Source: Streptomyces fragilis
GTDB lineage: Bacteria; Actinomycetota; Actinomycetes; Streptomycetales; Streptomycetaceae
Direction: 5' to 3'
Assembly (NCBI RefSeq): GCF_003112515.1
Contig: NZ_BEVZ01000001.1
Coordinates: forward strand, 62,001 to 126,000
DNA: 64,000 bases
The translations under genes were made by a program, and so were the position numbers. Numbering within the stretch: the first letter of the stretch is position 1; each line of letters begins with the position of its first letter. Under the pieces are notes generated by a model. The model was not told where the DNA came from and made no database searches. It saw nothing but the letters and a program-made list of their open reading frames with translations. Below, one piece after another: positions 57,006 to 64,000 of the stretch.

Positions 57006-57854
57006 ATGCACCAGCACGAACCCCCTCCCGACGACCTCCCGCACCAAGCCGTCGCCCTCCGCCGCCAAGGCCTCAGCACCCGCCAGATCCGCGAGGAACT
57101 CGGCATCAACAACTGGGACCTCCGCCCCCTCCTCGCGGGCGAGCCGCCGCCCGAGTGGACCAAGCGCCCGCGCGCCAAGGACGACCTCCGAAAACGCGCC
57201 CGCGAGCTCCGGTCCCAGGGCTGGACCTACGACCAGATCAAGACGGAGCTCGGCTGCTCCAAGAGCTCCGTGTCCCTGTGGGTGAGGGACCTGCCGAGGC
57301 CCGAACGCACACGCACCCGCGAGGAAGCCTCCGAGATCAGCCGACGGGGCTGGGAACCGCGACTCCGCGCACGGGAGGAGGAGCGGCAGAAGACCAAGAA
57401 GGAGGCCCGTGACAGCGTCGGCACCCTTTCGGACCGTGAGCTCTTCCTCACGGGGGTGGCCCTCTACTGGGCCGAAGGAGCCAAGGACAAGCCCTACGCA
57501 CGCCGTGAAACGGTGCTGTTCGTCAACAGCGACCCGGGCGTGATCCACGTCTTCATGGCCTGGCTGCGCCTGCTGGGCGTGGAGCAGGAACGGCTGCGCT
57601 TCCGCGTCATGATCCACGAGAGCGCGGACGTACGTGCCGCCGAGGGCTTCTGGGCGGATCAGGTGGGCATCGACCCCGGCCTCCTGGGCAAGACGACGCT
57701 CAAGAAACACAATCCCAGGACGGTGCGGCTCAACACGGGAAGCGCGTACCGAGGTTGCCTGGTCATCTACGTCCGCCAGGGTGCCGACCTGTACCGTCGC
57801 GTCGAAGGCGCCTGGAGCGGAATCGTGCAGCAGGCGCGAAGCACTCTCGGGTAA
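57006..57854 (+). CDS. Double-HTH protein with LAGLIDADG-like domain
   Basis: The 282-residue protein has two N-terminal helix-turn-helix segments (about 12-40, LRRQGLSTRQIREELGI, and 62-92, LRSQGWTYDQIKTELGCSKSS), a Lys/Arg/Glu helix (about 100-140), and a C-terminal domain (about 145-275) with LYWAEGAKDK, VNSDPGVIHVFMAWLRLLGV and VIYVRQGADLYRRVEGAW. The last part resembles single-chain LAGLIDADG-type homing endonuclease domains, where the acidic residue after the first motif helix binds metal; I hold this at moderate confidence. ATG at 57006 has GGAGAG upstream. The gene ends 15 nt before tRNA-Gln, a frequent integration site. Confidence 0.65.
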   Translation: MHQHEPPPDDLPHQAVALRRQGLSTRQIREELGINNWDLRPLLAGEPPPEWTKRPRAKDDLRKRARELRSQGWTYDQIKTELGCSKSSVSLWVRDLPRPERTRTREEASEISRRGWEPRLRAREEERQKTKKEARDSVGTLSDRELFLTGVALYWAEGAKDKPYARRETVLFVNSDPGVIHVFMAWLRLLGVEQERLRFRVMIHESADVRAAEGFWADQVGIDPGLLGKTTLKKHNPRTVRLNTGSAYRGCLVIYVRQGADLYRRVEGAWSGIVQQARSTLG

Positions 57855-57868
57855 GCTCTGGGCGACTG

Positions 57869-57941
57869 TCCCCCGTGGTGTAACTGGCAACACACTGGCC
57901 TTTGGAGCCAGCAGTTCAAGGTTCGAATCCTTGCGGGGGAG
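57869..57941 (+). tRNA. tRNA-Gln(UUG)
   Basis: The acceptor TCCCCCG pairs with CGGGGGA (57934-57940) with discriminator G at 57941. The anticodon stem CTGGC/GCCAG holds the loop CTTTGGA, anticodon UUG, and the T-arm contains GGTTCGAATCC. The CCA end is not encoded. It lies between the LAGLIDADG-like gene and glmU. Confidence 0.95.
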
Positions 57942-58072
57942 CCGCACAACGTGAACACCTCGTTTCGGGTCCTGACCGCGCACGCGGTCGGGGCCCGCTC
58001 TCACGTGTCCCCCCACCGACCCCCCGGTATCCTGCGAGGGACCCACTCGTAACACAGCCGAAGGGCACCACC

Positions 58073-59515
58073 GTGAGCGCCATCCGCCCGGCCGCCGTCG
58101 TCGTACTCGCAGCGGGTGAGGGCACCCGCATGCGGTCCGCCACCCCCAAGGTTCTGCACACCCTCTGCGGCCGGTCGCTGGTGGGCCACGTGCTCGCGGC
58201 CTCCCGGGAGCTGGAGCCGGAGCACCTGGTGGCCGTCGTGGGCCACGCCCGTGAGCAGGTGACGGCGCACCTCGGTGAGATCGACCCCGCCGTGCGCACC
58301 GCCGTGCAGGAGGAGCAGAACGGCACCGGTCACGCCGTCCGCATCGCGCTGGGCGAGCTCGGCGCCGTGGACGGCACCGTGGTGGTGGTCTGCGGCGACA
58401 CCCCGCTGCTGCGCGGCGAGACCCTGCGCGCGCTGGCCGGCACGCACGCCGCCGACGGCAACGCGGTGACGGTGCTGACCGCCGAGGTCCCGGACGCGAC
58501 CGGTTACGGCAGGATCGTCCGTGACGAGCGGGGCGCGGTGACGGGCATCGTGGAGCACAAGGACGCCTCCGAGGCCGAGCGGGCGATCCGGGAGATCAAC
58601 TCGGGTGTGTTCGCGTTCGACGGCCGGCTGCTCGCGGACGCGCTGGGCCGGCTGCGCACGGACAACAGCCAGGGCGAGGAGTACCTGACGGACGTACTCG
58701 GCATCCTCCGCGCGGACGGCCACCGGGTGGGTGCCAGTGTGGCGGCGGACCACCGGGAGATCGCGGGCATCAACAACCGGGTGCAGCTGTCCGAGGCGCG
58801 GCGGATCCTGAACGAGCGGCTGCTGGAGCAGGCGATGCTGTCCGGTGTGACGGTGGTGGATCCGGCGTCGACGTACCTGGACGTGACGGTGACGTTCGGT
58901 CAGGACGCGCTGGTGCACCCGAACACCCAGCTGACGGGTTCGACGCACGTCGGGGAGGGTGCCGAGGTGGGTCCGAACAGCCGGCTGAACGACACCGAGG
59001 TGGGTCCGGGCGCGCGGCTGGACAACACGGTGGCGGACGGGGCGATCGTGGGGCCTCAGGCGTCGGTGGGTCCGTTCGCGTACCTGCGGCCCGGTACGCG
59101 TCTGGGCCTGCGGTCGAAGATCGGCACGTACGTGGAGACGAAGAAGGCGGAGATCGGTGAGGGGACGAAGGTCCCGCACCTGACCTACGTGGGCGACGCC
59201 ACGATCGGTGATCACACGAACATCGGCGCGGCGAGCGTGTTCGTGAACTACGACGGCCAGGAGAAGCACCACACAACGATCGGGTCCCACTGCCGTACCG
59301 GTGCGGACAACATGTTTGTGGCTCCTGTCACTGTCGGGGACGGCGCGTACACCGCGGCGGGGTCGGTGGTGACGCAGCCGGTGCCGCCCGGCGCGCTGGG
59401 CGTGGCCCGTGCCCAGCAGCGGAATATCGCGGGTTGGGTGGTGCGCAAGCGTCCCGGGAGCGCGGCGGCGAAGGCCGCCGAGGAGGCGTCCCGGGGGGCG
59501 GGCGACGAGGGCTGA
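58073..59515 (+). CDS. glmU: Bifunctional GlmU (UDP-GlcNAc pyrophosphorylase / acetyltransferase)
   Basis: The 480-residue enzyme makes UDP-N-acetylglucosamine for peptidoglycan. The N-terminal uridylyltransferase has LAAGEGTRMRSATPKVLH; the C-terminal left-handed beta-helix has hexapeptide repeats (GPNSRLNDTEVGPGARLDN region), and the acetyltransferase active-site stretch FVNYDGQEKHHTTIG. The tail is Ala/Gly-rich. GTG at 58073 has AAGGG 7 nt upstream. It lies upstream of prs, the conserved order in actinobacteria. Confidence 0.96.
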   Translation: MSAIRPAAVVVLAAGEGTRMRSATPKVLHTLCGRSLVGHVLAASRELEPEHLVAVVGHAREQVTAHLGEIDPAVRTAVQEEQNGTGHAVRIALGELGAVDGTVVVVCGDTPLLRGETLRALAGTHAADGNAVTVLTAEVPDATGYGRIVRDERGAVTGIVEHKDASEAERAIREINSGVFAFDGRLLADALGRLRTDNSQGEEYLTDVLGILRADGHRVGASVAADHREIAGINNRVQLSEARRILNERLLEQAMLSGVTVVDPASTYLDVTVTFGQDALVHPNTQLTGSTHVGEGAEVGPNSRLNDTEVGPGARLDNTVADGAIVGPQASVGPFAYLRPGTRLGLRSKIGTYVETKKAEIGEGTKVPHLTYVGDATIGDHTNIGAASVFVNYDGQEKHHTTIGSHCRTGADNMFVAPVTVGDGAYTAAGSVVTQPVPPGALGVARAQQRNIAGWVVRKRPGSAAAKAAEEASRGAGDEG

Positions 59516-59658
59516 GCGTGTTCAGGCCCGTCTGATCGGGCGTACCGTGATAAGTGCAGAAACCGCACCACCCCCCAGCCGGGCGGGCAGGCGCCGTCCG
59601 GCACTCTCCCCTGCCTCGCCCGCCCGCTGTGAGACCACACCTCTGAGGAGACAGTGCT

Positions 59659-60633
59659 GTGACCGGGATCAAGACGACCGGCCAGAAGAAGATGATGTTC
59701 TTCTCCGGCCGCGCCCACCCCGAGCTTGCCGAGGAGGTGGCGCACCAGCTGGGCGTCGAGGTCGTCCCGACCAAGGCGTTCGACTTCGCCAACGGTGAGA
59801 TCTACGTCCGTTACCAGGAGTCGGCGCGTGGCGCGGACTGCTTCCTGATGCAGAGCCACACGGCCCCGATCAACAAGTGGGTCATGGAGCAGCTGATCAT
59901 GATCGACGCGCTGAAGCGTGCGTCGGCGCGATCGATCACGGTGATCGTCCCGTTCTACGGCTATGCCCGTCAGGACAAGAAGCACCGTGGCCGTGAGCCG
60001 ATCTCGGCGCGTCTGATCGCGGACCTGATGAAGACGGCGGGTGCGGACCGGATCCTCACGGTCGACCTGCACACGGACCAGATCCAGGGCTTCTTCGACG
60101 GTCCGGTGGACCACCTGTTCGCGCTGCCGCTGCTGGCGGACTACGTGGGCGCGAAGGTGGACCGGGACAAGCTGACGGTGGTGTCGCCGGACGCCGGCCG
60201 GGTGCGGGTGGCGGACCGCTGGTGCGACCGTCTGGGCGCGCCGCTGGCGATCGTGCACAAGCGGCGTGACAAGGACGTGGCGAACCAGGTGACGGTCCAC
60301 GAGGTCGTGGGCGAGGTCAAGGACCGGGTGTGCGTGCTGGTCGACGACATGATCGACACGGCGGGCACGATCTGTGCGGCGGCCGACGCGCTGTTCGCGC
60401 ACGGTGCGGCGGACGTGATCGTGACGGCCACGCACGGTGTGCTGTCGGGTCCGGCCGCGGACCGTCTGAAGAACTCGCGGGTGAGTGAGTTCGTGCTGAC
60501 GAACACGCTGCCGACGCCGGGTGAGCTGGAGCTGGACAAGATCACGGTGCTGTCGATCGCTCCGACGATCGCCTCCGCGGTGCGTGAGGTGTTCCAGGAC
60601 GGTTCGGTGACGAGCCTGTTCGACGAGCAGTGA
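59659..60633 (+). CDS. prs: Ribose-phosphate pyrophosphokinase (PRPP synthetase)
   Basis: The 324-residue enzyme makes PRPP from ribose 5-phosphate and ATP. It shows the ATP-site YGYARQDKKHRGREPISARL, the catalytic loop HKRRDKD and the PRPP-binding DDMIDTAGTI. GTG at 59659 lies close behind GAGGAGACAGTGCT. It follows glmU by 143 nt; both products feed nucleotide-sugar and nucleotide synthesis. Confidence 0.97.
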   Translation: MTGIKTTGQKKMMFFSGRAHPELAEEVAHQLGVEVVPTKAFDFANGEIYVRYQESARGADCFLMQSHTAPINKWVMEQLIMIDALKRASARSITVIVPFYGYARQDKKHRGREPISARLIADLMKTAGADRILTVDLHTDQIQGFFDGPVDHLFALPLLADYVGAKVDRDKLTVVSPDAGRVRVADRWCDRLGAPLAIVHKRRDKDVANQVTVHEVVGEVKDRVCVLVDDMIDTAGTICAAADALFAHGAADVIVTATHGVLSGPAADRLKNSRVSEFVLTNTLPTPGELELDKITVLSIAPTIASAVREVFQDGSVTSLFDEQ

Positions 60634-60694
60634 TGCGACGAGCGGTGGTGCGGCAGCGGTGACCGCGAGCCGGCTCTGCTAGATCGTTTTTGTG

Positions 60695-60744
60695 CGGCCT
60701 CCCTCGCCGAGTAGACTTCTGGAGTTGCTCGGCGAGGGAGGCCG
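60695..60744. promoter_or_regulatory. 17-bp inverted repeat flanking the putative rplY promoter
   Basis: Perfect arms 60695-60711 and 60728-60744 enclose a 16-nt centre that contains TAGACT, with TTGTGC 16 nt upstream as a plausible -35. If this is the promoter, only the right arm is transcribed, so it would be an operator and not an RNA hairpin. Alternatively it is the prs terminator; a T tract at 60687-60691 precedes it. Confidence 0.5.
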
Positions 60745-60853
60745 TACTTCTGTGTACGGCGGTCCGTTATCGACGCGCTCTTCGTAGCAGGCCGATGTTT
60801 GGCCGGGTGACCGATCCCGACCGTTTTTCGTTGTACTACGAGGAGTGTGAGCC

Positions 60854-61468
60854 ATGTCCGAGGTGAAGCTTTCCGCCGAGACCCGCACCGAGTTCGGCAA
60901 GGGTGCGGCCCGTCGCATCCGCCGCGAGAACAAGGTGCCGGTCGTCCTGTACGGCCACGGCACGGACCCGAAGCACCTGTCCCTGCCGGGTCACGACCTG
61001 CTGCTGGCGCTGCGTACGCCGAACGTCCTGATCTCCCTGTCGATCGACGGTGGGGCCACCGAGCTGGCGATCCCGAAGTCGGTGCAGCGTGACCCGCTGA
61101 AGGGCTTCCTGGAGCACGTCGACCTGCTGCTGGTCAAGCGGGGCGAGAAGGTCTCCGTCGAGATCCCGGTCGTCACCGAGGGCGAGATCGCCCCGGGTGC
61201 CGGTCTGGTCGAGCTGGTCCAGGCGTCGCTGACGGTCGAGGCCGAGGCCACCCACATCCCCGAGTCCGTCGTGGTCTCCGTCGAGGGCCTCGAGGCGGGT
61301 GCGAGCGTCCTGGCGAAGGACGTCGAGCTGCCCAAGGGCGCGTCGCTCGCGGGTGACGCGGAGGCCGTGGTGCTGTCCGTCGTCGCGCCGCAGGCGGAGG
61401 AGTCGGCCGAGGAGGAGGCTGCCGAGGAGGCCGCCGCCCCCGAGGGCGACGTCGTCGACGAGGGCTGA
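60854..61468 (+). CDS. rplY: 50S ribosomal protein L25, long (Ctc/TL5) form
   Basis: The 204-residue protein has the 5S rRNA-binding L25 domain (about 1-93, GKGAARRIRRENKVPVVLYGHG) and the second beta domain of the Ctc/TL5 form (about 95-185), followed by an acidic Glu/Ala tail. It stabilises the 5S rRNA part of the large subunit; in several bacteria it is stress-induced. ATG at 60854 has GAGGAG 8 nt upstream. It lies between prs and pth. Confidence 0.94.
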   Translation: MSEVKLSAETRTEFGKGAARRIRRENKVPVVLYGHGTDPKHLSLPGHDLLLALRTPNVLISLSIDGGATELAIPKSVQRDPLKGFLEHVDLLLVKRGEKVSVEIPVVTEGEIAPGAGLVELVQASLTVEAEATHIPESVVVSVEGLEAGASVLAKDVELPKGASLAGDAEAVVLSVVAPQAEESAEEEAAEEAAAPEGDVVDEG

Positions 61469-61486
61469 GTTCCCGCGTAGTCGTGT

Positions 61487-61521
61487 CACCGGCCGCCGCT
61501 CCTTCGGGGCGGCGGCCGGTG
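61487..61521 (+). terminator. Terminator of rplY
   Basis: A perfect 13-bp GC stem (61487-61499 with 61509-61521) with a TTCG-containing loop, followed by TCGTTCTGTTT. Confidence 0.85.
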
Positions 61522-61546
61522 TCGTTCTGTTTCCAGGGAGAGTGAC

Positions 61547-62146
61547 GTGGTGTCCACTGACGCGAATGCCCCGTGGCTGGTGGTGGGGCTCGGCAATCCG
61601 GGGCCGGAGTACGCGATGAACCGGCACAACGTCGGCTTCATGGTGGCGGATCTGCTGGCCGGGCGGATGGGTGGCCGGTTCAAGCGGGCCGGCAAGGCGC
61701 AGGCCCAGGTGGTGGAGGGCCGGGTGGGTCCTCCGGGGCCGATGGGGCGCCGGGTGGTGCTGGTGAAGCCGATGTCCTTCATGAATCTGTCCGGTGGTCC
61801 GGTGAACGCGCTGCGGGACTTCTACAAGGTGCCGCAGGCGCATGTGGTGGCGGTGCACGACGAGCTGGACATCGACTACGGGACGCTGCGGCTGAAGCTG
61901 GGCGGCGGTGACAACGGGCACAACGGCCTGAAGTCGATCACGAAGGCGATGGGGCCGGACTACCACCGGGTGCGGTTCGGGATCGGCCGGCCTCCGGGGC
62001 GGATGCCGGTGGCGGACTTCGTGCTGAAGGACTTCGGGTCGGTGGAGCGCAAGGAGCTGGACTTCTTCGTGGACCGGGCGGCCGACGCGGTCGAGTCGCT
62101 GGTTCTGGAGGGTCTCGAGCGGGCGCAGACCGCGTACAACTCCTGA
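61547..62146 (+). CDS. pth: Peptidyl-tRNA hydrolase
   Basis: The 199-residue enzyme frees tRNA from peptidyl-tRNA dropped by ribosomes. The catalytic His is in [15 protein letters not shown], with [20 protein letters not shown] (catalytic Asp) and [12 protein letters not shown] (tRNA 3' end contact). GTG at 61547 follows GGGAGAG by 4 nt; the next codon is also GTG. It is 78 nt after rplY. Confidence 0.95.
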   Translation: MVSTDANAPWLVVGLGNPGPEYAMNRHNVGFMVADLLAGRMGGRFKRAGKAQAQVVEGRVGPPGPMGRRVVLVKPMSFMNLSGGPVNALRDFYKVPQAHVVAVHDELDIDYGTLRLKLGGGDNGHNGLKSITKAMGPDYHRVRFGIGRPPGRMPVADFVLKDFGSVERKELDFFVDRAADAVESLVLEGLERAQTAYNS

Positions 62147-62538
62147 TCCTTGGGCGGTACCCGCCGCTGCGGGGGTGCGGCCGGTCCGCGTGCGCCCCGG
62201 TGTGCCGTGCCCGCTCCCCCGGGTTCGGCGAATCCGCTTCCCGTCCCGGCCCCCGCCCGTACTCTGTGGAGCAGCACCGGTGGGGGCCGGTGCCGTTCAG
62301 GGGGCGAGTCGGTCGGGTACGGCGTCCGGACCCGGTGGGCGGAGAGGCGTGCGGACGAGGGGCTCGGCGGCGGCCGGCCCGTCTTCGTCCGGTGCGGCTC
62401 GCTGTCGCCGGACCCGGCGGCCTGGGTTCGGTCCGGGCGCCGTGTCGGCTTCGCCGGTGGGCGCCGGGACGCGGCCCGGGGCGCCGGCGCCGCGGCGCGT
62501 GCCCCGCACACTGAGTCAGACGGGACGGGGTGGGTCGT
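62147..62538. other. Non-coding gap upstream of the LuxR-type gene
   Basis: No gene is supported. A 7-bp hairpin (62274-62280 with 62287-62293) lies in the middle and may end pth transcription. The GC content and lack of codon-position bias argue against coding in any frame. Confidence 0.45.
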
Positions 62539-63423
62539 ATGGTCCGCGTTCGGGTGCTGGTCGTCGACGACCACCGGATCTTCGCCGAGTCGCTGGCCGC
62601 CGCCCTGGCGGCCGAGCCCGACGTCGAGGTGTCCGCGGCGGGCAGCACGGTGGCGGCGCTGAGATGTCTGGAGCGGGCGGCGTCGGAGGGGCGGCGTTTC
62701 GACGTGCTGCTGGTCGACGCGGACCTGGGCGGCGCGCATCCGGGGGGCGGGCATTCAGGCAGCGGACATCCGGGTGGTGCGCATCCGGGGGTCCCCGGCG
62801 CCGCGGGTGCGGTGGCGGGTTCTCCGGTGGGGGCCCGGTTGTCGTTGCCGTCCCAGGCTTCCGCGGGGCCGGCGGCCGCCGGTGCGGACGGTCAGGGTGC
62901 GGCGGCGGGTGACGGGATCGCGCTGGTGGCGACGGTGCGGTCGGCGCATCCGGGGGTGCGGACGGTGGTGCTGGCGGAGAAGGACGATCCGCGGCGGGCC
63001 GCGCAGGCGTTGCAGGCGGGGGCGTCGGGCTGGGTGGCGAAGGACTGTTCGCTGTCGCGGCTGCTGACGGTGGTGCGGGGGGTGCTGCGGGACGAGACGC
63101 ATCTGCCGCCGGCCCTGCTGACGGGGGTGCTGCGGGAGATGACCGCGGCGCGGCGGCACCGGACGGAGAGCGAGCGGCTGGTGGAGTCGCTGACGCCCCG
63201 GGAGCGTGAGGTGCTGCGCTGCATGGTGGCGGGGCTGGGCCGCAAGGCGGTCGCGGAGCGGTTGTTCCTGTCGCCGCACACGGTGCGCACGCACATGCAG
63301 AACGTGCTGGGGAAGCTGGGTGTGCATTCGACGCTGGCGGCGGTGGCGCTGGCGCGCCGTGCCGGGGTGGGGCCGGTGGACCTAGCCGGGGATGTTGTCG
63401 AACGGGGCGGTCAGCCGGCGTAG
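62539..63423 (+). CDS. LuxR/NarL-type response regulator with receiver insertion
   Basis: The 294-residue protein begins with a receiver (VRVLVVDDHRIFAESLAAAL); the phosphoacceptor Asp is in VLLVDADLGG (about residue 54). Here the usual loop is expanded by about 50 residues of Gly/His/Pro/Ala repeats (HPGGGHSGSGHPGGAHPG) before the rest of the fold (ALVATVRSAHPGVRTVVLAEKDD; GASGWVAKD, with the conserved Lys). The C-terminal LuxR HTH is LTPREREVLRCMVAGLGRKAVAERLFLS. It is an orphan; no kinase is adjacent. ATG at 62539 is chosen. Its 3' end overlaps the convergent MarR gene by 42 nt. Confidence 0.9.
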   Translation: MVRVRVLVVDDHRIFAESLAAALAAEPDVEVSAAGSTVAALRCLERAASEGRRFDVLLVDADLGGAHPGGGHSGSGHPGGAHPGVPGAAGAVAGSPVGARLSLPSQASAGPAAAGADGQGAAAGDGIALVATVRSAHPGVRTVVLAEKDDPRRAAQALQAGASGWVAKDCSLSRLLTVVRGVLRDETHLPPALLTGVLREMTAARRHRTESERLVESLTPREREVLRCMVAGLGRKAVAERLFLSPHTVRTHMQNVLGKLGVHSTLAAVALARRAGVGPVDLAGDVVERGGQPA

Positions 63424-63879
63424 CAGGGTGGCGAGTTCGCCGCGTTCGCCGCGGGACAGCTCGGACAGCAGGGCGCGTTCCTGGTCGAGGAGGCCGGCGA
63501 GGGCCAGGTCGGCGCGGTTCTTGCCGTCCTCGGTGAGGCGGACGAGGACGCCTCGGCGGTCGCTGGGGTCGGGGAGGCGTTCGACGAGGCTCTTCTTGGT
63601 GAGCCGGTCGATGCGGTTGGTCATCGTGCCGGAGGTGACCAGGGTCTGGGTAAGGAGCTGGCCCGGGGAGAGCTGGTAGGGGGCTCCGGCGCGGCGCAGG
63701 GCGGTGAGCACGTCGAACTCCCAGGGTTCGAGGTGGTGCTCGGAGAAGGCGATCCGGCGTGCGCGGTCGAGGTGGCGGGCGAGCCGGCTGACCCGGCTGA
63801 GCACTTCGAGCGGTTCCACGTCGAGGTCAGGGCGCTCCCGGCGCCACGCTGCGACCAGCCGATCGACCTCGTCCTCCAT
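63382..63879 (-). CDS. MarR-family transcriptional regulator
   Basis: The 165-residue winged-helix protein has EPWEFDVLTALRRAGAPYQLSPGQL, the recognition helix region TSGTMTNRIDRLTKKSLVERLPDPSDRRGVLVRLTEDG (wing with DRR) and flanking dimerisation helices. MarR proteins usually repress a divergent gene until a phenolic or other ligand binds. ATG at 63879 is the likely start. A cluster of TTGACATC repeats and the start of a plus-strand gene at 63981 lie in the divergent gap, fitting this arrangement. Confidence 0.92.
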   Translation of the reverse strand: MEDEVDRLVAAWRRERPDLDVEPLEVLSRVSRLARHLDRARRIAFSEHHLEPWEFDVLTALRRAGAPYQLSPGQLLTQTLVTSGTMTNRIDRLTKKSLVERLPDPSDRRGVLVRLTEDGKNRADLALAGLLDQERALLSELSRGERGELATLLRRLTAPFDNIPG

Positions 63880-63898
63880 GCGATCAGTGTAGTGGTTG

Positions 63899-63957
63899 TG
63901 TCGACGTGAAGTCTCTTGACATCCACTGTCTTGACATCAACTCTCTTGACGTCGAGA
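63899..63957. promoter_or_regulatory. MarR operator cluster
   Basis: Three direct copies of TCTTGACATC or its variant begin at about 63913, 63928 and 63945, with a fourth, inverted-looking TCGACGTGAAG at 63901. The last copy is an imperfect palindrome, CTTGACGTCGAG. They cover the promoters of both divergent genes, as expected for a MarR autoregulatory operator. Confidence 0.65.
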
Positions 63958-63980
63958 TATTCGCCTGGTGCACTGGGGGC

Positions 63981-64000
63981 ATGGACTGGGATGCCGAGCA
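63981..64000 (+). CDS. Start of a gene cut off by the window end
   Basis: ATG at 63981 opens the frame MDWDAE, divergent from the MarR gene and just downstream of its operator cluster. Only six codons are visible, so the product cannot be named; by position it is the likely target of the MarR protein. Confidence 0.45.

Noticed and set aside
62150..62662. A plus-strand gene between pth and the LuxR-type regulator
   Set aside because: All frames have the composition of random GC-rich DNA and overlap the well-supported start of the regulator.

Overview
The window is a high-GC actinobacterial chromosome segment that I read as Streptomyces. The reasons are codons almost always ending in G or C, frequent GTG and TTG starts, AGGAGG-type ribosome sites, and landmark genes: a leucine tRNA with anticodon UAA (bldA), paired Rpf cell-wall hydrolases behind a c-di-AMP riboswitch, divIC-eno, mfd, and glmU-prs-rplY-pth. 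The order resembles, from memory, the S. coelicolor core region around SCO3073-SCO3127, with accessory genes between core blocks.

1-5.7 kb: a cut-off hypothetical gene, a BI-1 membrane protein, an SGNH hydrolase, cystathionine beta-synthase and an unknown membrane protein. 5.7-10.5 kb: thiolase, bldA with a very long terminator hairpin, a secreted LPMO with a perfect CebR box, and NADH dehydrogenase II. 10.9-16.1 kb: a sortase-anchored coiled-coil protein, then ppx, a DUF501 gene, divIC and eno. 16.4-18.7 kb: rpfA with its riboswitch, and rpfC. 18.9-22.8 kb: a scar where a large serine recombinase with an unusual transposase-like tail sits between a broken cytochrome P450 3' end and an intact P450. 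22.9-27.0 kb: mazG, a SurA-like lipoprotein, a Ser/Thr kinase and a membrane protein.

27.2-33.9 kb is a tandemly duplicated module. Each copy has a large minus-strand protein (helix-turn-helix, N6-methylase fold with altered motif H-P-P-F, HsdS-like tail) facing an envelope protein on the plus strand. The two copies share homologous divergent promoter regions, and there is no restriction subunit. 34-38.3 kb: a secreted HNH nuclease and two regulator/target divergent pairs (TetR and ArsR type) with visible operators. 38.4-41.9 kb: mfd. 42.2-47.0 kb is a toxin/immunity-type island: a SUKH-3 protein, a YwqJ-like deaminase, a WHH nuclease fused to SUKH-1, and a 797-residue YrhB-deaminase-SUKH-4 fusion.

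47.4-56.9 kb: an acetate-type symporter with its DUF485 partner (frameshifted here), an MFS exporter, a LolCDE/MacB-type ABC exporter and an orphan histidine kinase. 57.0-62.1 kb: an HTH plus LAGLIDADG-like protein beside tRNA-Gln, then glmU, prs, rplY and pth. The end holds a LuxR-type regulator with a receiver insertion and a MarR repressor divergent from a cut-off gene. The duplicated methylase-fold module, the toxin/immunity fusions and the recombinase/P450 scar deserve most attention.
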